Source of the DNA: Prinsepia uniflora
Lineage: Eukaryota > Streptophyta > Magnoliopsida > Rosales > Rosaceae
Direction: 5' to 3'
Assembly: GCA_032719365.1 (NCBI GenBank)
Contig: CM064866.1
Span: 5,933,781 to 5,997,780 of the forward strand
DNA length: 64,000 nucleotides
The stretch's first letter is position 1. The number at the start of each line of letters is the position of its first letter. A model generated the notes under the pieces. The model had not been told where the DNA came from. It did no database searches and saw only the letters and a program-made list of their open reading frames with translations. Position numbers and translations under genes: made by a program. Below are positions 22,545 to 32,864 of this stretch, piece by piece.

Positions 22545-22847
22545 GGGGTTGGATTTGAATGAGTGCTGGCCCAAGGGAGTTATAAGTTCGAAAATGGGGT
22601 TGGATTTTGACGAGTGGTGGTCAGAGGTCACTAGGGAGGGAAATAACCAGGTGAGTTGGGTTGGGAAAGATGGTTGTTTTATTTGTTTTAATTTTTTTTA
22701 AAAAAAAATAAAAAAATTATAATAAAATGAAGCAAATGTCTTAATCATCCTTACTATTTTGTAATATTACTGCCACGTAATCATGATTAACGACGTTACT
22801 AACATTGACTGACGGATAGTGCAATGTGTTTGACGTTGTACCTGTTC
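22545..22847 (-). repeat. Pack-MULE right terminal inverted repeat
   Basis: Reverse complement of 20630-20930; it ends in ...GTTGTACCTGTTC at 22847. Confidence 0.85.
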
Positions 22848-22850
22848 GTG

Positions 22851-24912
22851 CAGTACATTGACAGATGGAAAGCGTTGTTTCCAAGCTTTAAAACTTGCAG
22901 ATCAGATAAATTTTCGAGACACTACAGAAGCTTGCCACTCAACTTGTTATTCGACAAACCAAGTAACCAAAGAGACGTCAGATTGCAAATGAGTGGTGAT
23001 ATTTCTCCGCTGAAATTTTTATTAATAGCTCCTTATTCAAGCAGGGATACTGGAAGAACTGGTACCAGTCCATGAAACATGTTGAACGAAAGCCTTAAGC
23101 AGAGTAGGTTAGCCCAAGGAATGGAAATAGGAAGTTGGCCAGAGGGTAGTTTTTTAGAAATGTCCAGGAATATCGAAGATTGTATGCTCATGTTCCAAAT
23201 CCAGTTTGGTACTTTGCCATTGATTTTGTTTCATGACAGATCCAACTGCTCCAAATTTCTTTGATAACTTAGGAAAGATAAGAACTCTGTTATGTTGCAT
23301 CGATTCAAATCCAAGATGGTGAACTGCAAAAGTGGAATAGTTGCATTGATATTAGGTTTAGTGACGAATTCAAATAGTTCGAATTCAGTTGAAGTTGGCT
23401 AACCAAGAAGGGATTGGACTAGTTAACCGACTTGTACTAATTTGAAACACAATGAGTTGTGTAAGATTTTCCAATGAATCAAGAATTGGACCTCCAAAAT
23501 TACTTGCTGAAATGTCTAGGTAGGTGAGGTTTCTAAGATTACCAAGTAAAGATGGAACCAAAGATTTTGAAAAATTGCATTGAGCCACATCCAAGTCTTG
23601 CAAAGATTGAAGGTCTTCGATGGAATGAGGTACTGTTCTGAAAAACCTAGTGTAGGCAACTTAGGTGACAGGCCTAGTTCGATTGAATTCAGGAAAATAT
23701 CAACTGAGATCTTAATTGTATCGAAGATAGAAAAATCTCAAAGGGAATTCGTCCAATAGATCGCATTTCTTGAGTGTAAGAGTTGTCAAAAATGATAAAT
23801 TTGTCAAGGATTTAGGAACGGTTGAATTTATGCTGATGAAGCTAAGTTGAAGAGATTCTAAACTAGTTAGGTTTTGAACTAGATTTTTCATATCAGATGG
23901 TTGAAGTTTCAACAATCCACGATCACCGGACGATCTCTTTACATTGCAACCGAGATTAAGGTATGTCAGAAAGAATTAACCTTTGAAGATGAGCAATTCG
24001 GAAGAGGGTGATGTTGGAGGCGATAGAACCAAAGAGACAACTGCTACTAAGATTAAGGCCAATGTCATGACCTATCTTCTCGTCACACTCCACGCCGTCC
24101 CACGAGCCAGCATATGTTTTTTCTGTAAAATATCCAGGCCCAACAGTAACATATATCCACAAAAAGCTTGAGCTTACATAATTACATTTGTCTAGAACTC
24201 ATTTGTTGTTCTAGATTAATCCTAAAGTGCATGAATCTAAGATGCATGTAGAAGGTTCATGAAAGAAGTAGGTTGATCCATAATTGAAGTAGGTGAGTGG
24301 ATGAAGTATCAATGAAGGCATCTAGATGATTCCTCCTTGGCCTATATAAGGAGAGGTCATTTGCTCATTCCATCAATCCCATAAAAAAAAAAAACATCTT
24401 CCTCCAAATAGAGAGTGAAGAGTGTCCACTCCAAGTTGAGAGTGTTGAGTGTTATAGTGCTGGTAGGAAAATAAGTGTGTGAAAGAGGGTTTCCTTCAAG
24501 TAGTGTTCTTGAAGTTGTGCTTCTCTGTATACCCCTAATTTCATTAGTGGAGGTTCTTGTTGTTGTTGTTGCCCCGTGGACGTAGGCATCTTGCTGAACC
24601 ATGTTATATCCGGTGTTCGCTCTTCTTTGCTCTTTTATTTCCTTGCATATTTATCGTTTTGTGATTTGAATTATTATTTCCATTCTACTACATTCCCCAA
24701 CAATTTCCTCCCTCGGATATTTTCCACGATGAAAGCTTTGGATAAGCAAAAGCAGAATTTGAAGCAGACTTATTAACAATGAAGCTGTCCTTGAATTGCA
24801 GCAACGCGGCGGTCTCCTCGACAGAGGCAGCAGCTCCAGCAAGCACAAGCTGGAACAAGAAAACAACTTTGTATTTTGAAATCGACATATGAAACAGCCA
24901 GAGGGATGACAA
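22851..24912 (-). pseudogene. RLP pseudogene, split by a solo LTR and cut by the Pack-MULE
   Basis: Reading on the minus strand from 24912, MSSLWLFHMSISKYKVV, a hydrophobic stretch and EETAALLQFKDSF (LRR N-cap) run to AYPKLSSW. A copia solo LTR (24189-24692) then interrupts. The coding resumes at about 24130 with SWDGVECDEKIGHDIGLNLSS, followed by LRR pieces at 23712-23915 (LVQNLTSLESLQLSFISINS) and 23385-23603 (VAQCNFSKSLVPSLLGNL), with several frameshifts. From 23350 to 22851 only DNA-level similarity to 28640-29050 is left, ending where the Pack-MULE begins. It is a paralogue of the gene at 15871-18740 and cannot make a protein. Confidence 0.88.
24189..24692 (+). mobile_element. Solo copia LTR inside the RLP pseudogene
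   Basis: The sequence runs from TGTCTAGAACTC to CATTCTACTACA and has LTR-type features: CCTATATAAGGAGAGG (TATA region, about 24340-24355), repeated GTTGAGAGTGTTGAGTG words, and a 3' part with CCCGTGGACGTAGGCATC typical of copia LTR ends. It separates codons for the Ser-Trp end of the RLP N-cap from the SWDGVEC block. A 5-bp match (acatt) occurs at 24184-24188 and 24690-24694, but the second copy overlaps the expected CA end, so the exact borders are uncertain by a few bases. Confidence 0.8.
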
Positions 24913-25364
24913 CCTCGTACTTAAGGTTAATTTTGATGTTTTTGCTTTAGATTGGAATGTTTAGCTCAAAATGCATCAGATTGTTAAGCAATCACTTTAT
25001 AACATCACAAGATTAAATTAATCAAACCCAAGATTCGGACGGCAACAATAGACGTGCTTGACTTGAAGTAAACAAATAAATTTAATATTACCACAAAGTA
25101 AGCATCTTTACAACAGACAAGTGATATGAGGAAAGCTCTCAAATTCGTGGCAACAGCTTATGTTTTAATCAATCAACAAGTGTACATACAGCCAACTAAT
25201 TATCACCAAAAATTCCATCCTTGCAAATTTGCAATGAAGAATCAATATTGTTGTCAATTCGAATTAATTTGAAAGAAAAACGATTTATGTCATTTACATT
25301 GAAAAGACAGAGAAATGTTGATAGGGAAACGTTTTGTAACCGGGAGAACACTATACTGCCGGAT
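24913..25364. repeat. RLP upstream sequence, present inverted at about 29611-30301
   Basis: Matching stretches include AAATTAATCAAAC-type and CTTGACTTGAAGTAAACAAAT words (reverse complement near 30140-30160) and the short block AACCGGGAGAACACTATACT (25339-25358), found inverted near 29618-29637. It is the promoter side of the pseudogene ending at 24912. Confidence 0.75.
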
Positions 25365-25454
25365 TCAATTTGTTCTCTAGCTTAAAATTCGAATTCTTTA
25401 CGTGCAGATCGCAAGCACCAAAAACCATTAATAAAAGCGAAATAAAACTATAAG

Positions 25455-25747
25455 GCCTCAGTTGGTATGTTATACTGTATTGACTGATAGACTAATCTGT
25501 CCATTGGATAGATAGACAGACAGACTATTTAGTCGCATGTTTGATATTTTGTCAGATTAGAATACCGACTACATTATAATGGACGGATGATATTATAGTA
25601 ATTGACACAAAATACTTATATTTTAAATATTAGTTATATCATTATTAGTATTATTAAATTTTAATAAATTATTCATTATTATTTTATTATTAGTAATATT
25701 TATTAATTTTTTATTATTTATTATTTATTATTTTTATTATATTACTA

Positions 25748-25812
<65 letters not shown>

Positions 25813-25995
25813 ACTTTTCAAGATTACTAGTTATCCGACTATTTAATACTGAAAATTTTGATGATATTATTTTAACGTGTTTGAATCGTATAAACATATA
25901 CAACCGTATTAACTTATACGGTAACTAATTAATACGACTGATACAAAATATTGAATTTTCACTATATTATCATATTTAATTCCTTATACGGCATA
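25455..25995. mobile_element. Possible MITE with TTGGTATG...CATACC ends
   Basis: The left side has CAGTTGGTATGTTATACTG and the right side ends CTTATACGGCATACCTAGC, an imperfect inversion around an AT-rich interior with a long (ATT)n run. No target duplication was confirmed, so the class is open. Confidence 0.35.
25744..25811. repeat. (ATT)n microsatellite
   Basis: About 20 uninterrupted ATT units; nearby sequence on both sides is degenerate ATT/TTA. Confidence 0.95.
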
Positions 25996-26382
25996 CCTAG
26001 CTTAAATACTTAAATCAAATTCTAAAAAGTTAATTGAAAACCAAAGCCTGAGTACCTTGAAGCGGAGACAAATTAAAAGCAGGAGAATTCAGTATTAGGA
26101 AAGGGATACAATCTTCAAAAGACGGGAAAAACAAAAAAAAAAAAAAAAAAAAACTTCTCCACCACCCATCCTAATAGGACGTCAGTACGTGTGCGAAAAG
26201 GAGCTAATTAAAATTTTATATGGGCATACTTCAAAGAAAGGAGCTAATTTTAGCTATTTATTTTTTCCAGCGAGATACTTGAGTTCATGGTTTTTGTCTC
26301 CTTAATTAATATTGGTTTTTTTTTTTTCCGATGAACTTCATGTTTTAAAACTTCATATGATGTAATGACCCGATAATTAATA
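25996..26382. other. Intergenic AT-rich stretch
   Basis: I see no gene. There is an A-run of 20 or more at about 26132-26153 and a T-run at 26319-26327. Confidence 0.6.
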
Positions 26383-26779
26383 GAGTAAATCATTGTTACA
26401 CTTTAACAACTTTTATTTTTATTTAAAACTTTTAATGTTTGTATATTAAACAAAATTAGAAATTACATCAAACTTTTTTTATTCAAAAGTCCTTAAATAG
26501 AATTTGTAAGTAATATATTTCACATCTACCATTTTATATCTCAATAAAAATGACGGGGGAGTTATTGAGAATTCCTTCAAACAATTAAAAATAACATTGT
26601 CTTTTTTTGTTCTTTTTGCCCCATAATATTTGATTTCTTTGGTCTCTTGGGTCCTTTATTATATTATGCATATAATAAATATTATATATATATTGTATAT
26701 AGTTACAATTGAAATTTTTCTATAAAATAAAAAATAAAATCCATATTGTTTGGGGTTCAATAGTAGGTTAAAGAATTTT

Positions 26780-26824
<45 letters not shown>

Positions 26825-27009
26825 GGGGTGAGGGGGGCTTGAGATGGCGGTGAATAATCGTATGACATATGGGTTTAATTCTTGGATTTTTGCACAAAAT
26901 TCAAGAATTAAACTCTAAACTATATAAAATTAACCAAATTATTTAATATCGAAAGATAAAGAATTTTTAAATTTAAATCATATGTCGTACGATTTTCCAC
27001 CACCATCTC

Positions 27010-27065
<56 letters not shown>

Positions 27066-27493
27066 ACAAAAAAAAAATATTATACGCACTATCGTTAAAC
27101 CCCATAAAATACAGACTTTATTTTTTTTATTTTATAGAAAAAATTCAATTGTAACTATATACAATATATATAGTATACATATATAATATTTATTATATGC
27201 ATAAAATAATAAAAGGCCCAAGAGACCAAAGAAATTAAACATTAAGGAGCACATGGGGTAAAAAGGACAAAAAATACAATATTATTTTTATTGTTTAAAA
27301 GTATTCTTAATAACTCACTCATCCTCTTTATTGAGATATAAAAGGGTACATTTGGAATTTATTACTTACAAATTCTGTTTAGGAACTTTTGAATAAAAAA
27401 AGTTTGAAGTAAGGTTTTATTTTGTTTAATATACGAATATTAAAGGTTTTAAATAAAAATAAAAATTGTTAAGGGTGTAACAATAATTTACTC
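26383..27493. mobile_element. Large inverted-repeat (foldback-like) element with G and C homopolymers
   Basis: The ends are GAGTAAATCATTGTTACAC and its inverse (...GTAACAATAATTTACTC), flanked by TA on both sides (26381-26382 and 27494-27495). Arms of about 500 bp are inverted around the centre AATTCTTGGATTTTTGCAC...AATTCAAGAATT (about 26875-26910). The left arm carries a G-run (26790-26823) and the right arm a C-run (27012-27065). Shared arm blocks include ACTATATACAATATATAT and CAAAAAGTTTGA/CAAACTTTTTTTA. There is no coding capacity: the Pro- and Gly-rich frames are homopolymer artefacts. A half copy is at 19373-19913. The TA duplication fits a Tc1/mariner-type MITE; the class is inference. 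Confidence 0.75.
27012..27065. repeat. Poly-C tract
   Basis: An uninterrupted run of 54 C. Its inverted partner is the run of 34 G at 26790-26823. The lengths of such runs are prone to sequencing error. Confidence 0.9.
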
Positions 27494-27495
27494 TA

Positions 27496-27890
27496 ATGTT
27501 ATTCTATTGAAAAGAAGAGTGGAGAGATACGACCAAAGTCACATTATGACTTAGTCACTGTGGATTGAAATTTATTTGAATGTGTAATGTTCTCTTCTCT
27601 CATGAGAATTAAATATGAGATATTTTATTATGTAAAAAAATATTACTAAATTGCAATGTTATTGATTGCAACGAAAATTAAAGTTTGTTAGAAGGAACCA
27701 CATGGATTATTACTTGGTGGGCAAAACATAACTTTATTGATGGAGTTCCAACATATAAGTTCCTTAGGATTGACTAATTAGTAAATTTGGAAACTTTTGA
27801 TTACAATATATCACAAAATAGTGGGATTATACAAGGTAGGTTCCCTTTATGTCTAATTCTTTTAAAAACTAAACAAACATGCCGTTATCA
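27496..27890 (-). repeat. Inverted copy of the RLP 3' flank
   Basis: Reverse complement of about 20095-20527. It adjoins the truncated 3' end of the RLP pseudogene at 27895, so the segment equivalent to 18440-20095 was deleted in this copy. Confidence 0.8.
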
Positions 27891-27894
27891 ACCT

Positions 27895-29620
27895 CTATGA
27901 TGAGGTGAGGTGGTTGTATGCAACACTGAATCTTGCAAGGAAAGAGAGACGCGTCAATTGATGAGGGATCGATCTTGAGAGCTTGTTTTGCAAAAGATCC
28001 AAGGTCTCAAGCACTGATGAGTTCCCCAACGATGATGGGATGCCACCGGTGAGAATATTGTTGGAAAGATTGAGGGAGCAAAGGCCCTTTAAGTTCCCAA
28101 TGAAATCTGGAATCTTTCGTTCAAACTTGTTGCTTGAGATGTCAAGTGATGCAAAGGCTTCTTGAATCCGTGGATAGTAAAGCTCCAAACCATTGGTCGC
28201 TAATGTGATTGAGTAATCAACATGAACCAAGTTCTGATCAGTTCCAAAATTGTCGACTTCATAATTTAAAGAGGTGGACATGTAATCTGACTTGTTTACA
28301 GTAATGTCAGGAAACACCGATGGAATCTCCCCGGTAAAATTATTGTAAGACATATCAAGAATGCGTAGCTTATGGAAATCAACATTCTTTCTAAATCTTT
28401 TCTATCACGCCGTAAAATCTGTTATGCCGCATTGCCAAAAGTTTCAGCTCAGCAAGACGCCCCATCCAAATGGGAAAGACACCATTGAACTGATTGTTGG
28501 ACAAAACCAGATACTCGAGCATCACACAATTAGCCAATGACCTCGGCAGCTCTCCTTCCAATTGGTTGTGACTCATATCAATCATCCTCAGATTGCTTTT
28601 TGAGCTATATGTTTGAGGGACAATGCCATGAAAATTGTTATTTCCGAGAAGTAAAAGGGAAAAATTATTGCTGAAGTTTCCAAGACACTGAGGAAGCATG
28701 CCACTCAAGTAATTCATAGACAAGTCAAGGTATTGGAGGGAAATCATATTGCAAAGCAATGGTGAGACTTCTCCGGTGAAATTGTTGTTTGCAACTGCAA
28801 ACTCTAACATGGATGGTGGAGGTAGCGGTAAGGATCCATAGAACAAGTTGGAAGAAAGCCTTAAGATTAATAGGGAAACCCATGGAAGAACAGTAGGAGG
28901 CTGGTCTGATATGAGGTTTTGAGAAATGTCTAGGAATTTGAGTGTGGCTATGCTTATGTTCCACTCCCATTTTGGTACCTTGCCTTGGATGATGTTTCTA
29001 GAAAGGTCCAAACGCTCTAACACGGTCTGATATTGAAGGAAAAATGGGAACTCATTGATTTTTCATGCACCCAATCCAAGATTCGTGAACTGTTGAATAT
29101 CCGTTGAGTTTTTTGTACTTTTGGAATCATTGACAAATTCCAAATTGTTATTACCCAGTTGGAGTTGGTGCATGTTTGGAAGGTTTTGGAACATTTGAAA
29201 CTTCACGACACCGCTCATAGATTTTGACAATAGGTAAAGAATTTCAAGGTTGGTAAGATTCGAAAATGAAGGAGGAATTGAACCATTCAATATGTTGTAA
29301 GAAAAATCCAAGTAAACTAGTTTGCCAAAGGTTCCTATCCAAGAAGGGATTGGACCGGTTAAATAGCTTGTACTAATCCTAAACACGGTGAGTTGTGTAA
29401 GGTTTGACAATGAACCAGGAATTTGACCTCCAAAATTGCTTTGCGAAATGTCAAGAAGAGTGAGCTTTTGAAGATTTCCAATCGAAAGAGGTAGGCTTCC
29501 CGTAAAACCTAGTGAAGGAAATATATAGATACATGAGAGGGCTACTTCGATTAAATTCAGGTAAATAGCCGGTAAGATCATGATTGTATCTCACACTCAA
29601 AGCTTCCAAGTTGACTCCGG
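27895..29620 (-). pseudogene. RLP pseudogene, closest paralogue of the 15871 gene
   Basis: On the minus strand it matches the middle and 3' half of the gene at 15871-18740 at high identity: TGYLPEFNRSSPL (frameshifted near 29510), SLPLSIGNLQKLTLLDISQS, IPSWIG, SGVVKFQMF, LERLDLSRNIIQGKVPKW, CLGNFSNNFSLLLLGNNNFHG, SYNNFTGEIPSVFPDI, YMSTSLNYEVDNFG and IPHQLTRLSFLARFSVAYNHL. Lesions are an extra G near 29500, a TGA in place of Cys at 29063-29065, a 1-nt insertion near 28390 and truncation after NHLTSS, so the C-terminal cap and membrane helix are gone. It keeps the C that is missing at 18299-18300 of the main gene, which identifies that frameshift. Confidence 0.92.
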
Positions 29621-30301
29621 CAGTATAGTGTTCTCCCGGTTGGACGTTTTACTCAAACATTTCCTTCTAAACAATAAACAAAATGATTAAAAATTAAATC
29701 GGACATTAAAGTGATCCGATTCGTGTAATCTTTAGTCCTAGAGGGGACATATGATATTCCACCCATCAGCTTCTAGGGTTTGAAATGAGTTTATATCTTA
29801 ATTCCAAAAGCCTTTGCATAACCGGTTCAACGTGCCGGTGACCTGCCTCAAATTGAGAATATGTCAATTTTTAGTACCTAAATTTAATGATTAATTGACT
29901 ACTTGAAGTTTCTCTGTCTTTTTAATGTAAATGAGATCAATCGTTTTTCTTACAAATTAATTCGAATTGACAACAATGATTCTTGAATTGCAAGGAAGGA
30001 AATTTTGGCGATGATCAGTTGGCTGTATGTGCACTTGTTTATTGATCAAAACATAAGGTGTTGCCACGAGTTTGAGAGGTTTTCTCGCATCACTTTTTTA
30101 GTTGAGATATGCTTACTTGCAGTAATATTAAATTATTTGTTTACTTCAAGTCAAGCATGTCTATTGTTATTGCCAACCGAATCTGGGGTTTGATTTATAT
30201 TAATCGTGTGATGTTATAAAGTGGTTGCTGAACAATCTGATGCATTTCGAGCAAAATATTCCAATCCAAAGCAAAAACATCAAAATTAACCTTAATTATG
30301 A
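29621..30301 (+). other. Upstream region of the fused RLP fragment
   Basis: No gene is present. 29910-30301 is an inverted copy of 24913-25320. 29640-29900 has no relative that I recognise in the window. Confidence 0.6.
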
Positions 30302-30578
30302 GGTTGACATCCCTTTGGCTGTTTCATATGTCGATTTCAAACTTCAAAGTTGTTGTCGATTTCAAAGTTCAAATCTAGTTCAAAACCTAACTAGTTTAGA
30401 ATCTATTCAACTTAGTTTCGTCACCATAAATTCAACAGTGCCTAAATCCTTGACAAATTTATCTTTTTTGACAACTCTTACACTCAAGAAATGCGATCTG
30501 TTTAGCGAATTCCCTCTGAAAATTTTCCATCTACAGAACTTAAAAAGTTCTTAGTGTCAGGTACAATCAAAATCTTGT
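30302..30578 (+). pseudogene. RLP pseudogene fragment with internal deletion
   Basis: It begins with DNA matching the signal-peptide start of the pseudogene at 24912 (CATCCCTTTGGCTGTTTCAT) and then jumps directly to LRR codons LVQNLTSLESIQLSFVTINS, SLTNLSFLTTLTLKKCDLFSEF and IFHLQ. Several hundred bases in between, including the LRR N-cap, are deleted. Similarity ends at about 30578, where copia-like sequence starts. Confidence 0.85.
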
Positions 30579-31847
30579 AGAAATAATTATAAGATGTTCT
30601 ACATACCTATCAATTAAATCTCTTAAGATCACAATCAAGCATTAGAACAATTGCTTCTAACACAAGTAATCACACATACAACAGGTTAGAGTCATACCAG
30701 ATACTACCATAGATAGTAGATGGCACTAAGTTCGTCTTCTACTCTCTACCAATAAACGAATGTCCTTTTGCTAATCAATAGGGCTGAGCTCTCAAGAAAA
30801 TATATCTTATTGAAAAGAGCAGAGACCAACTTATATAATAGTCTAACCTTAATGTGACTTCTTATTATAGTCACATTAAGATTCCTTAAGAGACTAATTA
30901 AACAACAAGGAGACTGCACTAATAGCTAAAGTGTCAAGTTCAATAGGGAGTCCTTATTCAATCATGATTCAATGATAATGACTCCATCATTCCAACTCGG
31001 CTAGCACTGAACACAATAGATGATCACTCCATACTCATAATTCCAACATTCTCCCACTTGAGTATGAAGTGATCACATTTGTATAGCCTTAACGGAAACT
31101 GTAATGACAGTGTACACTGAGTCTAAAAGTGCCATTGAATCTGCTCCAAAACACAACAATCATGATAAACTTGAAATCACAGAACCATAGTACTCGGATA
31201 CTTATTTGTACCCTTGCACTGCCATCACTGTGGTATCAAATTGTTCACACGATTCCATTTGACAACTAGTACAGTTTGGGGAATAGATTAATCCAAAAGA
31301 ACCCCATTTCTTTTGTCCAAACTAGAAAAACATTTTTTGCACCTTTTTACTAACATTAACATCAACATAATCATATTCAATACATCAATACAGATTGATC
31401 AATTACATAATGCAATCAAGCATTGCACAACTGCTAAATAGATTCATAAGGTGCAATCAAGCATAGCACAACTGTTAAATATATTCACAACTTACTCCAT
31501 GTCATCATTAATCAACTTCGAGAGATTGGCAGTTTTAAATGTCAACATGACCCAAACATGAGTAATAACTGAAATACCACAATCATTTATCCAATCCAAG
31601 ACTAGTACAACAATGATGTATAGGTTATGTTGTTTTCAAATTAAAACAAACAAAAACATAACAAGTTATTGAGAAAGAAGACTTACTCCCACGGATCCAC
31701 AGTTTTCCTTGATTAGCACTCCCACTGATCAAACTCAGCCACGATTCCCATGTTCAAAACATGATCACTCCATCCTTCACATTTTCTTGCATGAGTAAGT
31801 GTTTCACTTCCATCAACCTGGTTGCTGATGTTTTTCTATTGTTCTTT
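30579..31847 (-). mobile_element. Copia-like LTR/leader sequence (non-coding remnant)
   Basis: No frame is present. The arrangement ...ATTCCAACA followed by TTCTCCCACTTGAGTATG at about 31045-31070 parallels the ACAACACTCCCCCTTGGATA junction at 53926-53945, suggesting an antisense LTR ending near 31049 with leader to its right. The left border is the RLP break and the right border is the family B LTR at about 31848. Low certainty. Confidence 0.35.
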
Positions 31848-32510
31848 GAGATGGCTAATGCTCGAGTATCTGTGTTCCCAAGTAGCCGAAGCTAGGGGTG
31901 TTCCCATACGGCTGATGCTCGGGGTTATCGACTTATTGTTGGTTGCCTACACGTAGTGCTGCCGTGACTGATGTTTGTGCACTTGTGAGTAGTGCTGATA
32001 TAATTGTTGTGACTGATGTTTGTGCACTTGTGAGTAGTGCTTATGTGATTGTTGTGACTGATGTTTGTGCACTTGTGAGTAGTGTTGATGTGATTATTGT
32101 GTTTGATATATGAGTACTGGTGACGAGTACTATTGATTATGATTATTGTGACTGGTATATGTTCATGGTTGTGTTCTGATCGTCCTCATGTGATTTCTCT
32201 TGAAAGTCGGTTGTTCTCGTGTTTTACTTTATGCATGATGTTTTATAACTGGAGGGGAAAATGATTCATTTTTAAATATATTTTCAAACGATGTTATTTT
32301 TGTCCACTCAAACCTTTTATGTTTTTTATGACCCTCCAAGTCGTGGCACGAAGATCGGGACTAATTGAAAGACAGAGGCATAAGTGGGAATCAGTTTGAC
32401 AATCCTTTATCTGGAAAGTGTTGATGGTGTTTTGGAAACTTCAGTTAGCTTGTTAGATGGGAGCAGGATCGGGAACGATTATCAAAGTTTATTTGGGACG
32501 GACCCTGTCA
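31848..32510 (+). mobile_element. Family B LTR, 3' part of a 5' LTR
   Basis: It starts abruptly inside the LTR and ends GGACGGACCCTGTCA at 32510, directly followed by a primer-binding site. Four copies of a unit like GTGCACTTGTGAGTAGTGC lie at about 31975-32085. The 3' block (TCCACTCAAACCTTTTATG, GACCCTCCAAGTCGTGGCACGA) matches the other family B LTRs at 34440-34650 and 50140-50348. Confidence 0.8.
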
Positions 32511-32513
32511 AGT

Positions 32514-32525
32514 TGGTATCAGATT
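32514..32525 (+). other. iMet primer-binding site (slightly decayed) of the family B element
   Basis: TGGTATCAGATT, differing from TGGTATCAGAGC in the last two bases, 3 bp after the LTR end. The same arrangement with a perfect site is at 62571-62582. Confidence 0.85.
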
Positions 32526-32554
32526 ATTTGGTTACTGAATTGTGTTCCCATGTC

Positions 32555-32608
32555 ATGCCTCCAATACGCAAGCCCCGTGCACGGCCCGGTAGTAAGACGA
32601 GTATATGA
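32555..32608 (+). pseudogene. Gag start of the family B element (18 codons)
   Basis: ATGCCTCCAATACGC encodes MPPIRKPRARPGSKTSI and then a stop. The basic MPPxR start shortly after an iMet PBS is usual for Del/Tekay-type chromovirus gag. The same place in the family A element reads MSRRRTTRQQPG (62667). Nothing of the rest of gag remains before the Cassandra-like insertion. Confidence 0.55.
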
Positions 32609-32864
32609 GAGTATATGAGATCCTGGGATAGATGTTGGGATGGAATTGACCCTAGATTGGGGGGGTTGGAGGTTGAATACTGTGCTTTGGTCGCGTCGGA
32701 CTTGTGTGGGTACGGATGGTGTTTGAGCCCAAAGGCTAGAAATGTAACATGAATGGGCGAGTTTGACTAGAATGAGATAGTTGAGTGAATACCTCGGTTA
32801 GAGAAAGTATCGAGTATTTAATGTTTTTAGTGTGTGAATGGATGTTTGTTTTATAAATCGTTAT

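Larger units (their letters stand above)
20630..22847 (-). mobile_element. Pack-MULE (Mutator-like, non-autonomous) carrying a KCS gene fragment
   Basis: Long terminal inverted repeats of about 300 bp run inward from GAACAGGTACAACGTCAAA at 20630 and its reverse complement ending at 22847. They stay similar as far as about 20930 and 22545 (shared words TTAATCATGAT, AATATTACAAAATAGTAAGG, ATTTGCTTCATTTTATTATA, AAATCCAACCCCATTTTC). Such long TIRs and a leading G fit Mutator-like elements. The 9-bp flanks (gtgcttcag and gtgcagtac) match only in part, so the target duplication has decayed or an end is off by a few bases. There is no transposase; the inside carries a 3-ketoacyl-CoA synthase fragment. 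It sits within an RLP pseudogene whose sequence resumes at about 22851. Confidence 0.85.

Noticed and set aside
24184..24694. Exact acatt target duplication for the solo copia LTR
   Set aside because: Using it would make the LTR end in CT instead of CA; the element call stands, but the duplication is not claimed.
26659..27105. Pro-rich and Gly-rich small proteins
   Set aside because: They are translations of the G34 and C54 homopolymer runs in a non-coding inverted-repeat element.
31975..32085. Regularly spaced repeats resembling a CRISPR array
   Set aside because: Spacers are themselves repeated and the units are the GTGCACTTGTGAGTAGTGC minisatellite of plant LTRs; the genome is eukaryotic.
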